Source: Mytilus californianus
Lineage: Eukaryota; Mollusca; Bivalvia; Mytilida; Mytilidae
Assembly (NCBI RefSeq): GCF_021869535.1
Contig: NW_026262712.1
Coordinates: forward strand, 114,759,640 to 114,823,639
Reading direction: 5' to 3'
Length of the DNA stretch: 64,000 bases
Below the pieces are notes generated by a model, which saw only the letters and a list, made by a program, of their open reading frames with translations, ran no database searches and had not been told where the DNA came from. The translations under genes were made by a program, and so were the position numbers. This document shows positions 41,830 through 53,469 of the stretch, in pieces (the stretch's first letter is position 1; the number at the start of each line of letters is the position of its first letter).

Positions 41830-42150
41830 TATTTAAAGTTCAATGGGATAGATGCGTCCAACAAAGTAACCATACTTTGTTTATTTGGTGAGAGAAAATC
41901 ATCTACATATCGGAACGTGGCGATAAAGGATTATGCTAACATCTGTTCATTTTTCCATAGAACCTTCTGTATGAAGTCATCCTCATATGAATAAATAAAC
42001 AAGTAGACAAGAAGAGGAGCACAGTTGCTTTCCATAAAAATGTTGATTGGTTTTTGAAAAGCACGTCATCCAAATGTGACAAATATCTTGAAGATGTCCG
42101 TTTCAGAGAATTTACTGTTTGTATCACAGTGTTTCTGTTTTACTAAATAT
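41830..42150 (-). pseudogene. Penelope-like reverse transcriptase remnant (catalytic region)
   Basis: The minus strand reads KFSETDIFKI, then a damaged VTFG*RAFQ segment, NCAPLLVYLFIYSYEDDFIQ, a stop, and FRYVDDFLSPNKQSM. YVDD is the RT catalytic motif and is intact here, but at least two in-frame stops and a shortened FGGxVFQQ region show the copy is dead. Confidence 0.78.
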
Positions 42151-42599
42151 GATTTATTCCGTCCAAAAACAAGATATTTGTATCTACGTCAGTCACTCTT
42201 TTTATGAAACGAAGTTGGATTAGTTCTTTTAATTTTTATTGAAGATAAGAATAGGGTATATTTATGGAAATAGTAGGGATGTCAAATGTTTCTCATCATT
42301 GCAAAAGCAAAGAGACTAGATTGTCTGTTCTCTTAAAAATCTTTTGAATTTTGTTATTTGAATAAGAAATAATGCAACATATTTCAATGATAATGGGAAC
42401 ATAACATATCAATTTTTGTAATCATAGATGAGAAACGTTCCTGTCGTGTGTAGATAAGTAAACAAAAAACATGCAAGGAAACTCATCGATACAATGTATA
42501 TTCTTTTTTTTATATAATTTGGGTTTTTGTTTGTGAAAAAATATTTTTCAGGAAATTAAAAGAAAAAAATTCTCTTTTCAAAATATCACAAACCAGTTT

Positions 42600-42770
42600 A
42601 AAAAGAGGCGGGAGATATCAAGGCAACAGTCAAGACTCAGAGAAAATGAGAACGTAATGACAAAAGAAAGAATAAAACACGACGAAAATACAAACAACTA
42701 AAAACACTACATAGAAAAAAAAGACTGAGCAACAGAAACACCAACACAAACTCTAGGGGCTTATCATGGG
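42600..42770 (-). repeat. Penelope-like tail repeat
   Basis: In reverse it shows GTTGCTCAGTC, TTTCTATGTAGTGTTTTTAG, and a TCTCATTTTCTCTGAGTC-like remnant. Decayed member of the ten-copy family. Confidence 0.6.
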
Positions 42771-43599
42771 TTCCGAACGGTGTAAAACCTAAATAATTTT
42801 GAGGAATATTAACTTGTTTCTATCTTTTAATCAACAGATTGATTCATTATTCAATCAAGCCATTCAATAAAACACGACTATTTTTTTTAGTTTTACAGTA
42901 AATTATCAAACGTGTGATCAAAACGTATTGTTTCCCCTGCAGTTCAGTTGATGGATTGGTGATTTCTGTTTATTTCCCGTGAGTACCTGCACTGTGAATA
43001 AGAGCTTCATATCAAACACAATCATTATATCTACAAATTCAACACAATTATATTATGTTTACAATTTTTGGCCTTGTAAGTATTACGTTAGGTATTCTCG
43101 CATATTATTGCATACAGTAACTATGTACATAGCTTTAAAATTCATTTAGAAAACTCTTTTATATAGATTTGAAAGTTATGAAACATTGTTATCCAAACTC
43201 GTCTTATCAGAACTGATATAGATTATTATCTTAAATTCATATACTTAGCTTAAAAACTCATAAACGATATCATATTAAAGACTCACCAATGAAGCGCGAA
43301 TAAAAAAGTTAAATGGCCAAATAAATTACACAATTAAATAGCACTTAAAGAATCAATGTTTCATTTTTAGATATGGTACGTATTTAAATATTCAAGCTTT
43401 AAATGCTGGATACAATGTTTACGTTATATGAATTTTTACTTTTAAAAGTATACGAATTGAAATAAGTACTTAACACAACAAGATAACTTATCCTTATGTT
43501 AAACAATCTCAAATAGATACTCAAAACAAAGTATCTTCACAAGTTCTATTGAATTTGATCCATATTTATTTGTACAGCATAGACAAACTTATCAAACAT

Positions 43600-43700
43600 A
43601 AGAGGACCATCATTTAGTACGCCAGACGAATGTTTCGTCTTTAAATGTCTAATCAGTGGCACTGAAATCAAAGCAGACGGAAGCCCAGGTTATTTGGTGG
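43600..43700 (+). repeat. Interspersed repeat (CGCCAGACG family)
   Basis: TTAGTACGCCAGACGAATGT, TTTCGTCTTTAAATG, and an AATCAGTGGCACTGAAATCA stretch. Confidence 0.6.
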
Positions 43701-43909
43701 TGTTCATATTTTGTGATGTGTGCAATAATGCTACGGATTTCGTTAAAATCGTTTGTGGTTTTCCATTTACAAGTTGTGAATGGTTAGTCACCCATTATAT
43801 GCACTTCGACGTTCAGCAATAGTTCCATAAATGAATGCAAATATAAAAAGTACACAATTTTATACGCAGCTAGTTTGAGAATCGAAAAACACAAGACTTT
43901 TCTAGGATC

Positions 43910-45002
43910 TTATTTTAAAAGCAAAACTATTTCATTCCGGAGTTTTCTACTCATAATAAAGTAAATAATAAAATTGGACAAATACACTAAAACTGTTATA
44001 ACTTTGGTTAATTCCATAAAAATGAAGAACAGCGTTACTTTGTTGTAGATATCATTAACGTCCACATTTTCCCATGAATCATATTCATTTTGCATCACAG
44101 ATTTTACAGCATCATCTGTAAATAAGCTCATCAACATACCTACACCGTACTCATACTCTACCAATAACATTAAAGGACATTTTATATAGTCTAACAGCTG
44201 ATTCTTAAAACCATCACCTACATACGTTATAGAAATCCACAGGTTCGAACATAGCTTGGGGATTTCTGTTTTAAGGAATACCACTAGTACTATAACAACC
44301 ATAACAACGGATCTTCCTTTTTGTCTTCTATGTTCTGTCATCCGTCCACGGAATTTATTGTTGCCTAATTTGTATGTTATAAAAACAGCTGACATCAGCA
44401 TCATAGTACAACAACCCGTCATCAATACTGTCTGAATGAAAAGGTATAACAATGATGAGAATTCAAGTAGCCAAATATTTGTTGGTTGCATTAAACATTT
44501 GTCGATTGGATCATATTGAAAATCAAGTACAAAATGACGTGGAACAATAGTTGATGTACACAACAGAAAAGTTAAACCACAGCAAATGACTGTTTTGGTA
44601 AGTCTGGTCCAAATCGGAAACCTGATTACTATTACTTTTTGTATTCCAAGAAATGTCGAAAGCAGCTTTGACACTTTATGAAACATGGTGGAGGATACTG
44701 ACAGATGTGTGGCAATAGAACAGTACGGATAAGGTAAAACACACGCATATACTTTATCAACGTCTGAGATTTACAATCATATTTATATTGGAACAAAGGC
44801 TGAAGTCCGTATGACGAGAAAGCGGTTACAAAGTCTGCTACAGATAAACCCTGCATTAGTATTGTTGCAGGAGAACGCACGTTTTTCCGACCCAATTTTC
44901 AAACGTTACAAAGTTAAATATTACTGACATATATGATACAACAGAGCCAATGATGAAGACCTGTAATATACTATTGTTCTTCTCCGACAGAATTTTAAAC
45001 AT
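43910..45002 (-). pseudogene. Class A GPCR pseudogene (neuropeptide-receptor-like), minus copy
   Basis: Translation from ATG at 45002 gives MFKILSEKNNSILQ and a clear TM1 (VFIIGSVVSYMSVIFNF), then a 1-nt loss near 44900. The next frame carries RKNVRSPATILMQGLSVADF (TM2). A second 1-nt loss lies between YDCKSQTLIK and the ACVLPYPYC segment. The third frame (43910-44686) holds TM3 to TM7: GIQKVIVIRFPIW at the DRY position, EHRRQKGRSVVMVV entering TM6, and SNFIIYFIM at the NPxxY position. Four residues are missing after FPIWT compared with the plus copy. Closely related to and divergent from 48476-49615. Two independent frame losses make a working receptor unlikely unless they are assembly errors. 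Confidence 0.85.
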
Positions 45003-45505
45003 CCAATCCCCGATCGTTCATTTTCCTTAGAATTATAGGTCGTCTATGTTTTGCTATACATTCTTTAGTATGACCAAATTGCAATTTTAAGTTTATCTTT
45101 TTAAACTACAAATAAAAGAAACTCAAAATTTAATTAAAATTCGAATTAGAGATCAACTTACTGCGTTTAAACAATTTTTTTTTCAAATGAACTCACGCCT
45201 TATATTCACTTCATTGAAAATGATGACTTTGATAATGCATAACTTTTCATAACACTTTAAAACCAAGCCAAATTTTATAACATACGTGTGTTGGATTTAA
45301 AACAAAATCTTAAAGATTCATTCTTGTGTATTGAAAATCACACTTTGACCTAATATGGATGTGCGTTTTCCATGTTACATGTACATCCTGAAGTCGTAAT
45401 CTCTTCGTGTCAGTACTGATCCTTTTATATTTATATATACCTTTTACTCTATTAAATGACCAATTATTCTCATTTTCCATAGAATATCAGCCATGTACTT
45501 TTTAA

Positions 45506-45529
45506 GGGGGTGGGGGTGGGGTGTGGGGG
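45506..45529 (+). other. G-quadruplex-type motif
   Basis: Four runs of at least four G (5, 5, 4 and 5) separated by T, T and TGT fit the G3+N1-7 pattern perfectly, in otherwise very AT-rich DNA about 500 bases upstream of the minus-strand GPCR copy's start. Confidence 0.8.
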
Positions 45530-45926
45530 TTATAAAATTTAATTTTAATTCTCAATTTTTTAAGAAAAAAAAATGTATTGCCAAACACCTATTCTGATTA
45601 TTATTCGTTAAAAGTTGTTGAAAAATAATCTGCTTTTCCGCAGTAAAAAAGTCATACATTAAGTTAATATAATAAATTTCTTACAAAATGACTTGTATTT
45701 TTCATACACCGTAACAATTCATTTGTATCTTGCTTCATGCTATGTAAAGTTTTAATCTAGATTAATTAAACTAGTTTTATTTCACATTATGAATGAACCG
45801 TAGGGCGTACTTAAACATGAACGCATAAGAAAAGAATATTCAACTCTAGTTTGAACGGTATAATATAATGCAAATCCTCAAATCTTAACAAAAAATATAT
45901 TTTTTGACGGCTTATTTGTCAAATAT

Positions 45927-46037
45927 TGCATATTTTAAGGTTTATCTTGTCATATAACACACCTTGGGGTGTCAGGATTGCCCAAAGAAAGACACCTCTC
46001 GGTGTGTTATACGACAAGATAAACCTTAAAATATGCA
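45927..46037. mobile_element. Foldback MITE-like hairpin
   Basis: The left arm begins TGCATATTTTAAGGTTTATC, and the right arm ends in its reverse complement at 46037. Arms of 37 bp have one mismatch, and pairing continues weakly for about ten more bases around a 25-base loop. Confidence 0.88.
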
Positions 46038-46809
46038 TTATCTATAACGTTATTTCCGATTAATGAAGGTCAGAGGGCAAGCATGAACAATCCTAAATTT
46101 TGCAAGAATTCAACAAAATGCCCTTTTCTGATGCTTGAGTGATTTTTTTCAAACAAAATCATATAAAACCTTATAGACAGAATACAATCAGAATCCAAAT
46201 TAAACCTAAAGTAAGAGGTTAATTCCACGATATTTAATGAAAATTGTTGTAAAACAGAATATTTCATAGGAGATCAATATTTATATTCAAATATAATCAA
46301 AATTTATCGTTTATAGGCAAAGGCGTTTTCTTGTGATTTGACATTGCATTGTATGGATATTGTTCTGGAAACAGCCTTTTTTGTTAGCTTTTAAAGTCAC
46401 CAAACATTTTACCATATGTGAATAGGGATCATGAAGTATTATCATTTTTGAATAAAGTATCGGTTGTTCCCAAAATCACGAAAAAAAATTAAATTCCTAT
46501 GATAAAGGGTGGAGAAAATGCAAGACAGGAAATTATGTACTTCAATTATCATAAATTATAATGGAAAATCCTGTTTTTATACTTATAATATTTGAATAGT
46601 AAAAACAGTCTAGTTAAAATTAGAAGAATTGCAAATCGCTAAAATGTTTTAATCCGAATAAGGATGTATACTGAAAATCAGTGCATTGCAACATCTTAAT
46701 ATACTATTCCGAGAAGAAACTCTATGTCCACATGGTATTTCAATGTGGACAGGAACAAATAACATTACAGTACTTCAAATATGATCATTTTAAGCGGAAA
46801 GTTTGCTTT

Positions 46810-47161
46810 ATATCTTGATCTTTTCCTCGATATTGACATAGATGGCCGACTTCAAACTAGTATATATGAAAAATGTGATAACTTCAACTCACCAATGGCC
46901 AATTTCCAATTAATTTCTCTGCAGTAGCATACCCTCTGCACCATTGTATGGCGTTCATATATGTCAGGTAGTGCGTTTCACTTGTGTATGTTCACACTAT
47001 TACGGACTTTACTAACAGGTCGTGCTCCTTACACAAACACTGATTCAACAGAGTTGTGCGAAAGAACGAATGAAATCATCAAATTTGACCGTTACGAATT
47101 GGTTGACCGATACGATGTGCCTGTGTCTCAACTTACTAAAGTCAGGGTCTTAGGTTTTTAG
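46810..47161 (+). pseudogene. Penelope-like C-terminal remnant
   Basis: The + strand reads YLDLFLDIDIDGRLQTSIYE, KCDNFNSPMANF, a stop, a scrambled YGVYISQ-like region, then LTGRAPYTNTD and RYELVDRYDVPVSQL. These correspond in order to YLDL, KRDDFNF, the LLL segment and the RYxLVDRYxxSVSQ tail seen at 56395 and 1975. Dead fragment; the 66-codon frame at 46961 is only its end. Confidence 0.7.
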
Positions 47162-47419
47162 ATTTTACACATGATTTTAGTCGTCTTATCTGAAATTGTA
47201 CTTATTCCCGATTATGAAATTTTTATTCAGTGTGAATAAGTGTGAAAACTTAAGGTTTCCTAATCAGGGACAGGCAAATTAACAAGTATAGGGGGGTAAT
47301 TATTTTTTATATATTAGAAAAAGAAAATTCATCTTGCAAAGTTCTTCAGTTTCAATTTCAGATATATTAAGGATGATCTGTTATTCAATAAAAAGTAAAA
47401 TAAGAAAATTACCAACTCC

Positions 47420-47620
47420 AAGGGAAATTCAAAACGAAGTCCTTTTTACAATGGCAAAATCAAAAGCTCAAACACATCTAACAAATGGAAAACAACTGTC
47501 ATATTACTGACTTGGTACAGGCATTTCCTTATGTAAAAAATGGTGGATTAAACCTGGTTGTTTTATAGCTAGCTAAACCTCTCACCTGTATGACAGTTGC
47601 ATAAAATTCCATTATAACCC
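47420..47620 (-). repeat. Interspersed repeat (GAGAGGTTTAGC family)
   Basis: Reverse orientation: TTGTTTTCCATTTGTTAG, GCCTGTACCAAGTCAGTAAT, TTTAATCCACCATTTTTTAC and AGGTGAGAGGTTTAGC. Confidence 0.75.
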
Positions 47621-47719
47621 ACTTTTAGTTCTTTCATCCCGTATAATGGGAACTTCCGATTAAGGAATACAAATGTGGTAATTTTAGCTTTCCAATTATC
47701 TACTTTACATTTCTCAGCA

Positions 47720-47900
47720 AAAAAAGAGAGAAGAAAGATACAAAAGCTATGTTCCAGTAGAAGACAAACTGACAACGCCATGGCTATAAACAAAATGCGA
47801 CGAATAGACAACAACAGTCTACAAAACACAACATAGAAAAATAAAGACATAAAAAACCGTAAATGATCCGAAAATGTTAGCAGATCCTGATCCCTATTTG
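47720..47900 (-). repeat. Penelope-like tail repeat
   Basis: Reverse orientation: GGATCAGGATCTGCTAACA, TTTCTATGTTGTGTTTTG, and AGCCATGGCGTTGTCAG. One of the better preserved copies of the ATGGCGTTGTCAG module; the minus frame of 112 codons over it is not a gene. Confidence 0.7.
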
Positions 47901-48475
47901 AAATCAACCGTGTTCCTCCGATATCAAGCTTGTAAAGTTACACAATCTTCACATGTCTTTGTTATTTTTTTATTATTCCTTTTTTCCAATTTGTAATCGA
48001 GTTGTAATAAAAAAAACATTTCTTTTCATTATGTTTTTTTTAAAATTTTCTCATTAGTACATTACACCTTAACCTTAACAATAAATTCAGTTCAATGCAA
48101 TACATTATATTTTACCATATAATGATGTATGAGTAAAATGGAAAAAAAACAAATGGGACAATTGAAATCTGATTCTTAAACTTCGTAATTACCCCGTAGA
48201 CAATAACACTAAACTTGTCAACCTGATAGTAATGAATTATTTCTAAATGAAATAATTGTTTGTTGTGTCGTTAGTTCTAGGTCAAGATAGTTAAAACGTA
48301 TGAATGATCTCGGTGTGAAATGAACACGAAGGAATTTTCTTTGGAATGTTAATAGTGTAAACACAGAAAGTTGATTTCAAATAGTAGAGCGTTTAACTTA
48401 GTTCCTAGTGTTAAACACTTTTACAATTTTACATAAAAAACCGTTGAAGAAAATCAACAACATATAATCTTCGTT

Positions 48476-49615
48476 ATGTCAAATCGCTTCTGGAAGTATA
48501 CCTTTTTATCGGATAATAATGATAATATATTGAAGATCTTCACCGCTGGTACTGTTTTATAATATATGTCCATGATATTCAACCTTTTCGCTTTTTTAAT
48601 ATTGTGTCGGAAAAACTTACGTTCACCTGCAACAATACTAATGCAGGGTTTGGCTGTAGCTGACTTTTTAACCGCATTCTCATCATACGGACTTCAGCCA
48701 TTGTTCCATTATAGATATAAGTGTTATTACACAGACTCTTCCAATTTATATTCGTGTGATTTACCATATCCGTACTGTTCTGTTGCCGTATACCTGTCAA
48801 TATCCTCAACCATGTTTCATACAGTGTCAAACCTGCTAACAACGTTTCTTGGTATGCAAAAAGTTATTGCTATTATGTTTCCGATTTGGACCAAATTTAA
48901 CCTGACAAATCGCAAAGCAGTCATTTGTTGTTTTATTACTTTTCTGTTGTGTCTGTCATTTAGCGTTCCTAGATATTTGGTACTCGATTTCAAATATGAT
49001 CCAACAGTATGGTGTACCATTCTTCCAAATAACATTTGGCTACTAAAATACTCTTCGATGTATTACCTATTCATTCAGACAATTCTGATGACAAGCTGTT
49101 GTGTCATAATGATGATGTCAGTTTTTTTCATCGTATTCAAATTAGTCAATAATAAATTAAGTGGACGGATGACAGAACATAGAAGACAAGAAAGAAGATC
49201 TGTTGTAATGGTAGTTATTGTACTGATTGTATTTCTAATAACAGAAATCCCAAAAGTATGCTCGAACCTTTGGTTTTGTATAAGATATATAGGTGATGAT
49301 TTAATAAGTAGTCATGCTGATGATAAACTCTGGTCTATACAGCTGCTAGAAAACTATGAGCATGGAGTGGCAATGTTGATGGGCTTGTATTCAGATGATT
49401 CTGTAAAATCTGCAATGAAAACGGAAGATGAAAGTGGTCCATGGGCAAACGTATTTGCTACTAATATCCTCAGCAAAACAATGACTTTATATTTTGTTAT
49501 GGAAATATTGAAAGTAATTACAGTTCTTGGATGTTTGTCTAATTTTATCATTTACATTATTATGAGTACTAAACTCAGAAAAGAAGTAGCATCGATATTT
49601 AAAATAAACTGCTAA
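48476..49615 (+). pseudogene. Class A GPCR (neuropeptide-receptor-like), plus copy, stop in TM1
   Basis: An open frame of 349 codons starts at 48566 but begins mid-TM1. Reading upstream in frame, ATG at 48476 gives MSNRFWKYTFLSDNND, ILKIFTAGTVL, then TAA (48560-48562), then YMSMIFNLFAFL. The minus paralogue has TCA (Ser) at the TAA position, so TM1 has suffered a nonsense change. In the 349-residue frame: TM2 about 19-43 (GLAVADF), Cys71 and Cys150 for the usual TM3-ECL2 disulphide, QKV at 98-100 where DRY is usual, TM4 117-140, TM5 160-193, TM6 211-238 (RRSVVMVVIVLIVFL), an ECL3 of about 65 residues, TM7 306-333 with SNFIIY for NPxxY. Ligand unknown; the family resembles protostome FMRFamide/sex-peptide-type receptors. 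Translation from 48566 would lack half of TM1 and the N-terminus. Confidence 0.85.
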
Positions 49616-51140
49616 ACTAGCTTGTGTCACATGACGGTAAAAATGAAAAGTTGATATATAATGTTTGATTTTCATCTTTAAATTTGAGTTTCTGTTGTTA
49701 ATTCTTTTATGGAACAATGACTGAACGCCATAATAACGGTTATAGATGAGTGACAACTTACCACTTTACTTGCATAGATGACAATGCACCACAAACGTTA
49801 AATGTTAAATCTATTAGACACATTGAATGACAGAGTGTAATATTTCAAGTCAAAACTGTTTGCTATAACACAAGAAATTAACAACACAAAAACTGTTCAG
49901 CAGTGATATTCACATTTTTTCAATAGTGAGTAACACAGCCACCATAACATTGAAGAAAGAGACAAGGGTAATTGCAGTAGAAAGTTCTAACACAATGCTG
50001 GAATAAGATAAGTTATATGATGATGTTTTTCCTTATTTAGGAGACACCTACTGCCTATTAAAGATAACAAAATCGTAGTTCGCACAACATATCGAACAAA
50101 GATTTCGGACATAATATTTCTATCTGTAAAAACTTTAACAGAGTATAACTCGACATACGAAACTGCCTCCAGGGGATTATAATTTCACAACACATAGAAC
50201 AAACTTTACATCCTTGTCCTTGGTCTTTTGGTAAATAGTTGTATCATTGGCAATCAAGCCACAATTCTTTATTTTCATTTGGATAAAAAAATCTGGAGGA
50301 ATCATTGTTAATTTTGATCAGAATATTTGCATTTTTTGAAAACTGATTCTTAATTTGTTCTATTGATTGAATGTTCTAGTGATATTTTAATAAACCCTAG
50401 TCTGATATATGTGTTTGTATTTTTCCACATTATAAGATGCCATGGCAAAAAAAAAAAAAAAAATCCGAAAAACAAAACAGAAAATGAAAAACTAAAGACT
50501 GAGCAACAATTCTACTACAAGACATATTTAATCACTATGAACAACAGTGTCTCAATTTTAAATGTAAATACAAAAACCTGTAAAAGAATCAATTACAGAT
50601 GTTCAATTAACAAGGAATTCTACTTATCAAGACTACGATCACCAATGAACGTATGTACGGCCATATTAAGATATTTACAACAATAGAAATGACAACGACC
50701 TCAACATCGTAATAAGTTTGATTAATTAATCCATTCTATGCAAATTCACACCATCGAAAATATTTACCACAGGACTGCCAATCCTCATATTGCACAACTT
50801 AACCGCCAACAAAAAAAAAATTCCTGGAATCGATAACTGGAAACTGCGACACCATATTGTTGCAATGACAAAATTGATGGTAAAGGTATTCTACCTAGTC
50901 TTTCCAGCAGCTGAATGTAGTGAATATAATGTAACTTTGTGCCGCCATGGTCATCATTATCACATTATCTTCATGGCGTTTCTAGTTATGACCTTCAGCT
51001 ATATTTACAGAAACTTTTGGGTATTCATCACATTCGCAAGAAGCTTTTTTCACTGCCTCTTTCAAAGCTTCATTCTCCGTACAACTTATGTTTGGAAACC
51101 ACTGTTACAAATGTCCATTCAAATCAATACAAATAAACTC
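49616..51140. other. Intergenic, no gene supported
   Basis: Short frames only. Around 50225-50270 lies a minus-strand TTGTATCATTGGCAATCAAG module of the CAATGAGACAACTCTCC repeat family. The 153-codon frame at 50790-51251 runs into the 52-bp minisatellite and has no recognisable domain. Confidence 0.5.
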
Positions 51141-51145
51141 ATTAT

Positions 51146-51873
51146 AGATACCAAATTACAGCTAGCATATCCGATCTTTCACATCAAAGACTTTCGTAGA
51201 TACCAAATTACAGCTAGCATATCCGATCTTTCACATCAAAGACTTTCATAGATACCAAATTACAGCTAGCATATCCGATCTTTCCCATCAAAGACTTTCA
51301 TAGATACCAAGTTACAGCTAGCATATCCGATCTTTCCCATCAAAGACTTTCATAGATACCAAGTTACAGCTAGCATATCCGATCTTTCCCATCAAAGACT
51401 TTCATAGATACCAAGTTACAGCTAGCATATCCGATCTCTCCCATCAAAGACTTTCATAGATACCAAGTTACAGCTAGCATATCCGATCTCTCCCATCAAA
51501 GACTTTCATAGATACCAAGTTACAGCTAGCATATCCGATCTCTCCCATCAAAGACTTTCATAGATACCAAGTTACAGCTAGCATATCCGATCTCTCCCAT
51601 CAAAGACTTTCATAGATACCAAGTTACAGCTAGCATATCCGATCTCTCCCATCAAAGACTTTCATAGATACCAAGTTACAGCTAGCATATCCGATCTCTC
51701 CCATCAAAGACTTTCATAGATACCAAGTTACAGCTAGCATATCCGATCTCTCCCATCAAAGACTTTCATAGATACCAAGTTACAGCTAGCATATCCGATC
51801 TCTCCCATCAAAGACTTTCATAGATACCAAGTTACAGCTAGCTTATCGGATCTTTCACATCAAAGACTATCAT
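51146..51873 (+). repeat. 52-bp minisatellite x 14
   Basis: AGATACCAA recurs every 52 bp from 51146 to 51822. Each unit holds TTACAGCTAGCATATCCGAT and CCATCAAAGACTTTCAT. Variants change in order: CCAAATTA / TTTCACATC in the first units, CCAAGTTA / TTTCCCATC next, then a run of near-identical CTCTCCCATC units, and a diverged last unit (GCTTATCGGATCTTTCACAT). Confidence 0.95.
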
Positions 51874-52269
51874 AACGGTTGTTATATGAAAAGTTTAAAC
51901 GGAGAAACGATCCTTTCTGAAAGTTGCCTTTGTCAACGAAGGTCTCTGATCTATCATGTTAGGCAAAATTCTTCATCAGTTCAATCGAAAATACCTCTAT
52001 TCCTTAAAGATAAGTCTCCTTAATATTGCGAAGCACCTTTCCTACCTCCATGACAAAAGTTGTTGTTCCTGCATATAAAGCCCCTTACAACATCGTGTTT
52101 GTGTAAAAGCATAACATAAACATTGATAAAGTAATTAGGTATTGACAATGTCTTTGCAAACTAAAAATCCTAAATAACCATAGGTCTTTTCTATGTTCAA
52201 AAGAATTTTTCAATTTTACAACCCGGTGTAAAAACTAGTTAAGGAACGTTTCATGAGAAAAATATTCGT

Positions 52270-52352
52270 TTTCTTGGTGTAATCAAGGGTGTAAGTAATT
52301 TTACAATGCATTTTAAACACCGGTTTAAAATTACGTACACCACCAAGATAAC
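52270..52352. repeat. Imperfect palindrome
   Basis: GGGTGTAAGTAATTTTA pairs with TAAAATTACGTACACC, flanked by CTTGGTG and CACCAAG, around a core with ACACCGGT. Possibly a small foldback element or part of one ending near 52470 (ACCCGGGTGTAAATAACACC). Confidence 0.5.
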
Positions 52353-52599
52353 TAATAATATCATCTATATATTTATGCCTTATGTTTGACGCTTTAAAAT
52401 GCTTTATTTATTATGAAGCATGAATATTGCAATCTGATTGGTTAGCTACCCGGGTGTAAATAACACCCCAAACAAGTTCACTCGGGGATAAAAAATTAAA
52501 AAAAAAAAAAAGATTTGGCCAAAATAAAGATAAATGAAAAATTCAAAAAAGATAAAAATTTTAAATGCAAAATTACTAAAATAAAAAAAAAAAAATTTT

Positions 52600-52735
52600 G
52601 TTTTTGGTGGGGTTCGTGTTGCTCAGTCTTTAGTTTTCTATGTTGTGTTTTGTGAACTATTGTTTGTCTGTTTGTCTGTTTATTTTCGGCTTATGAGTTT
52701 GAATGTTCCTTTGGTATATTTCTCCTCTCTTTTGA
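52600..52735 (+). repeat. Penelope-like tail repeat
   Basis: GGGGTTCGTGTTGCTCAGTC, TTTTCTATGTTGTGTTTTGT, and CTTATGAGTTTGAATG, preceded by A-rich stretches at 52490-52600 and followed by poly(A) at 52800-52817. Confidence 0.75.
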
Positions 52736-53154
52736 AAATTAAAACAAAATCATCAAAATTCCATAAAAAAATAATTGTTCCAAAACTCCCGAAAAATAAA
52801 AAAAAAAAAAAAAAAAAATTAAAAAAAGGTAAAAAATATTTGCCAATCCGCAGCAAAATCGGTGTTAAAAAAAAGCGGAAGTTCTTTATAAACATTTTTA
52901 AAAATAATTCCCCGCTTTAGAATTAAGTAAAGGAACGCCTCATAAGAATATAAGAAATAAACATGATACATTCGTTATATTGGTGCAATCAGGGATGTAC
53001 GGAAATTAATGAAGAACTGGATATTCTTTCTACTGTGTGGTCTTCCAAGTGCTGCACGAAACCTTTTCTAAACTATAAACCTCATTATGATCAGCAATCG
53101 AAATTTTTAAAACATAAAGACAGTTTTAAAACATTGGTATATTTTTTTCATTAA

Positions 53155-53425
53155 AACCAATGGCCGACGTAGATACAAATATCTTGCTTAAAGAACGGAT
53201 CTAGCATATTTTGTAAAAATATACTCGGATTCAAACAAAAACTTCTCTGAAACAGACATTATCAAGATACTTGATTTCTTATTTGACAATATAATTGTTA
53301 CTTTTGGTGGACGTGTTTTTCAACAAATAATCGGCATTCCCACTATAAACATGTTTTTTGCGGTCTTAAATCTTACGGAGATCAACTGTGCTCCTCTTCA
53401 TGTTGACATGTTCCTTTATACATAG
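53155..53425 (+). pseudogene. Penelope-like reverse transcriptase remnant
   Basis: The + strand reads GRRRYKYLA, a stop, TDLAYFVKIYSDS, NFSETDIIKILDFLFDNI, VTFGGRVFQQIIGIP, a 30-40-base insertion of other sequence, then INCAPLHVDMFLY and a stop. Order and motifs match the RT fingers to palm region seen in the other remnants; the MG of GIPMG is lost to the inserted bases. Confidence 0.78.
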
Positions 53426-53469
53426 GCAGCAAACTTCAACGACGGAACTGTAAACAACTGTTATAAAAT

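Larger units (their letters stand above)
45003..46800. other. Intergenic between the two GPCR copies, left part
   Basis: AT-rich, no supportable frame. Contains a G-rich tract at 45506-45529 and a hairpin element at 45927-46037 (listed separately). Confidence 0.5.

Noticed and set aside
50790-51251. 153-codon frame
   Set aside because: Low-information hydrophobic sequence that continues into the 52-bp minisatellite. No domain was recognised.
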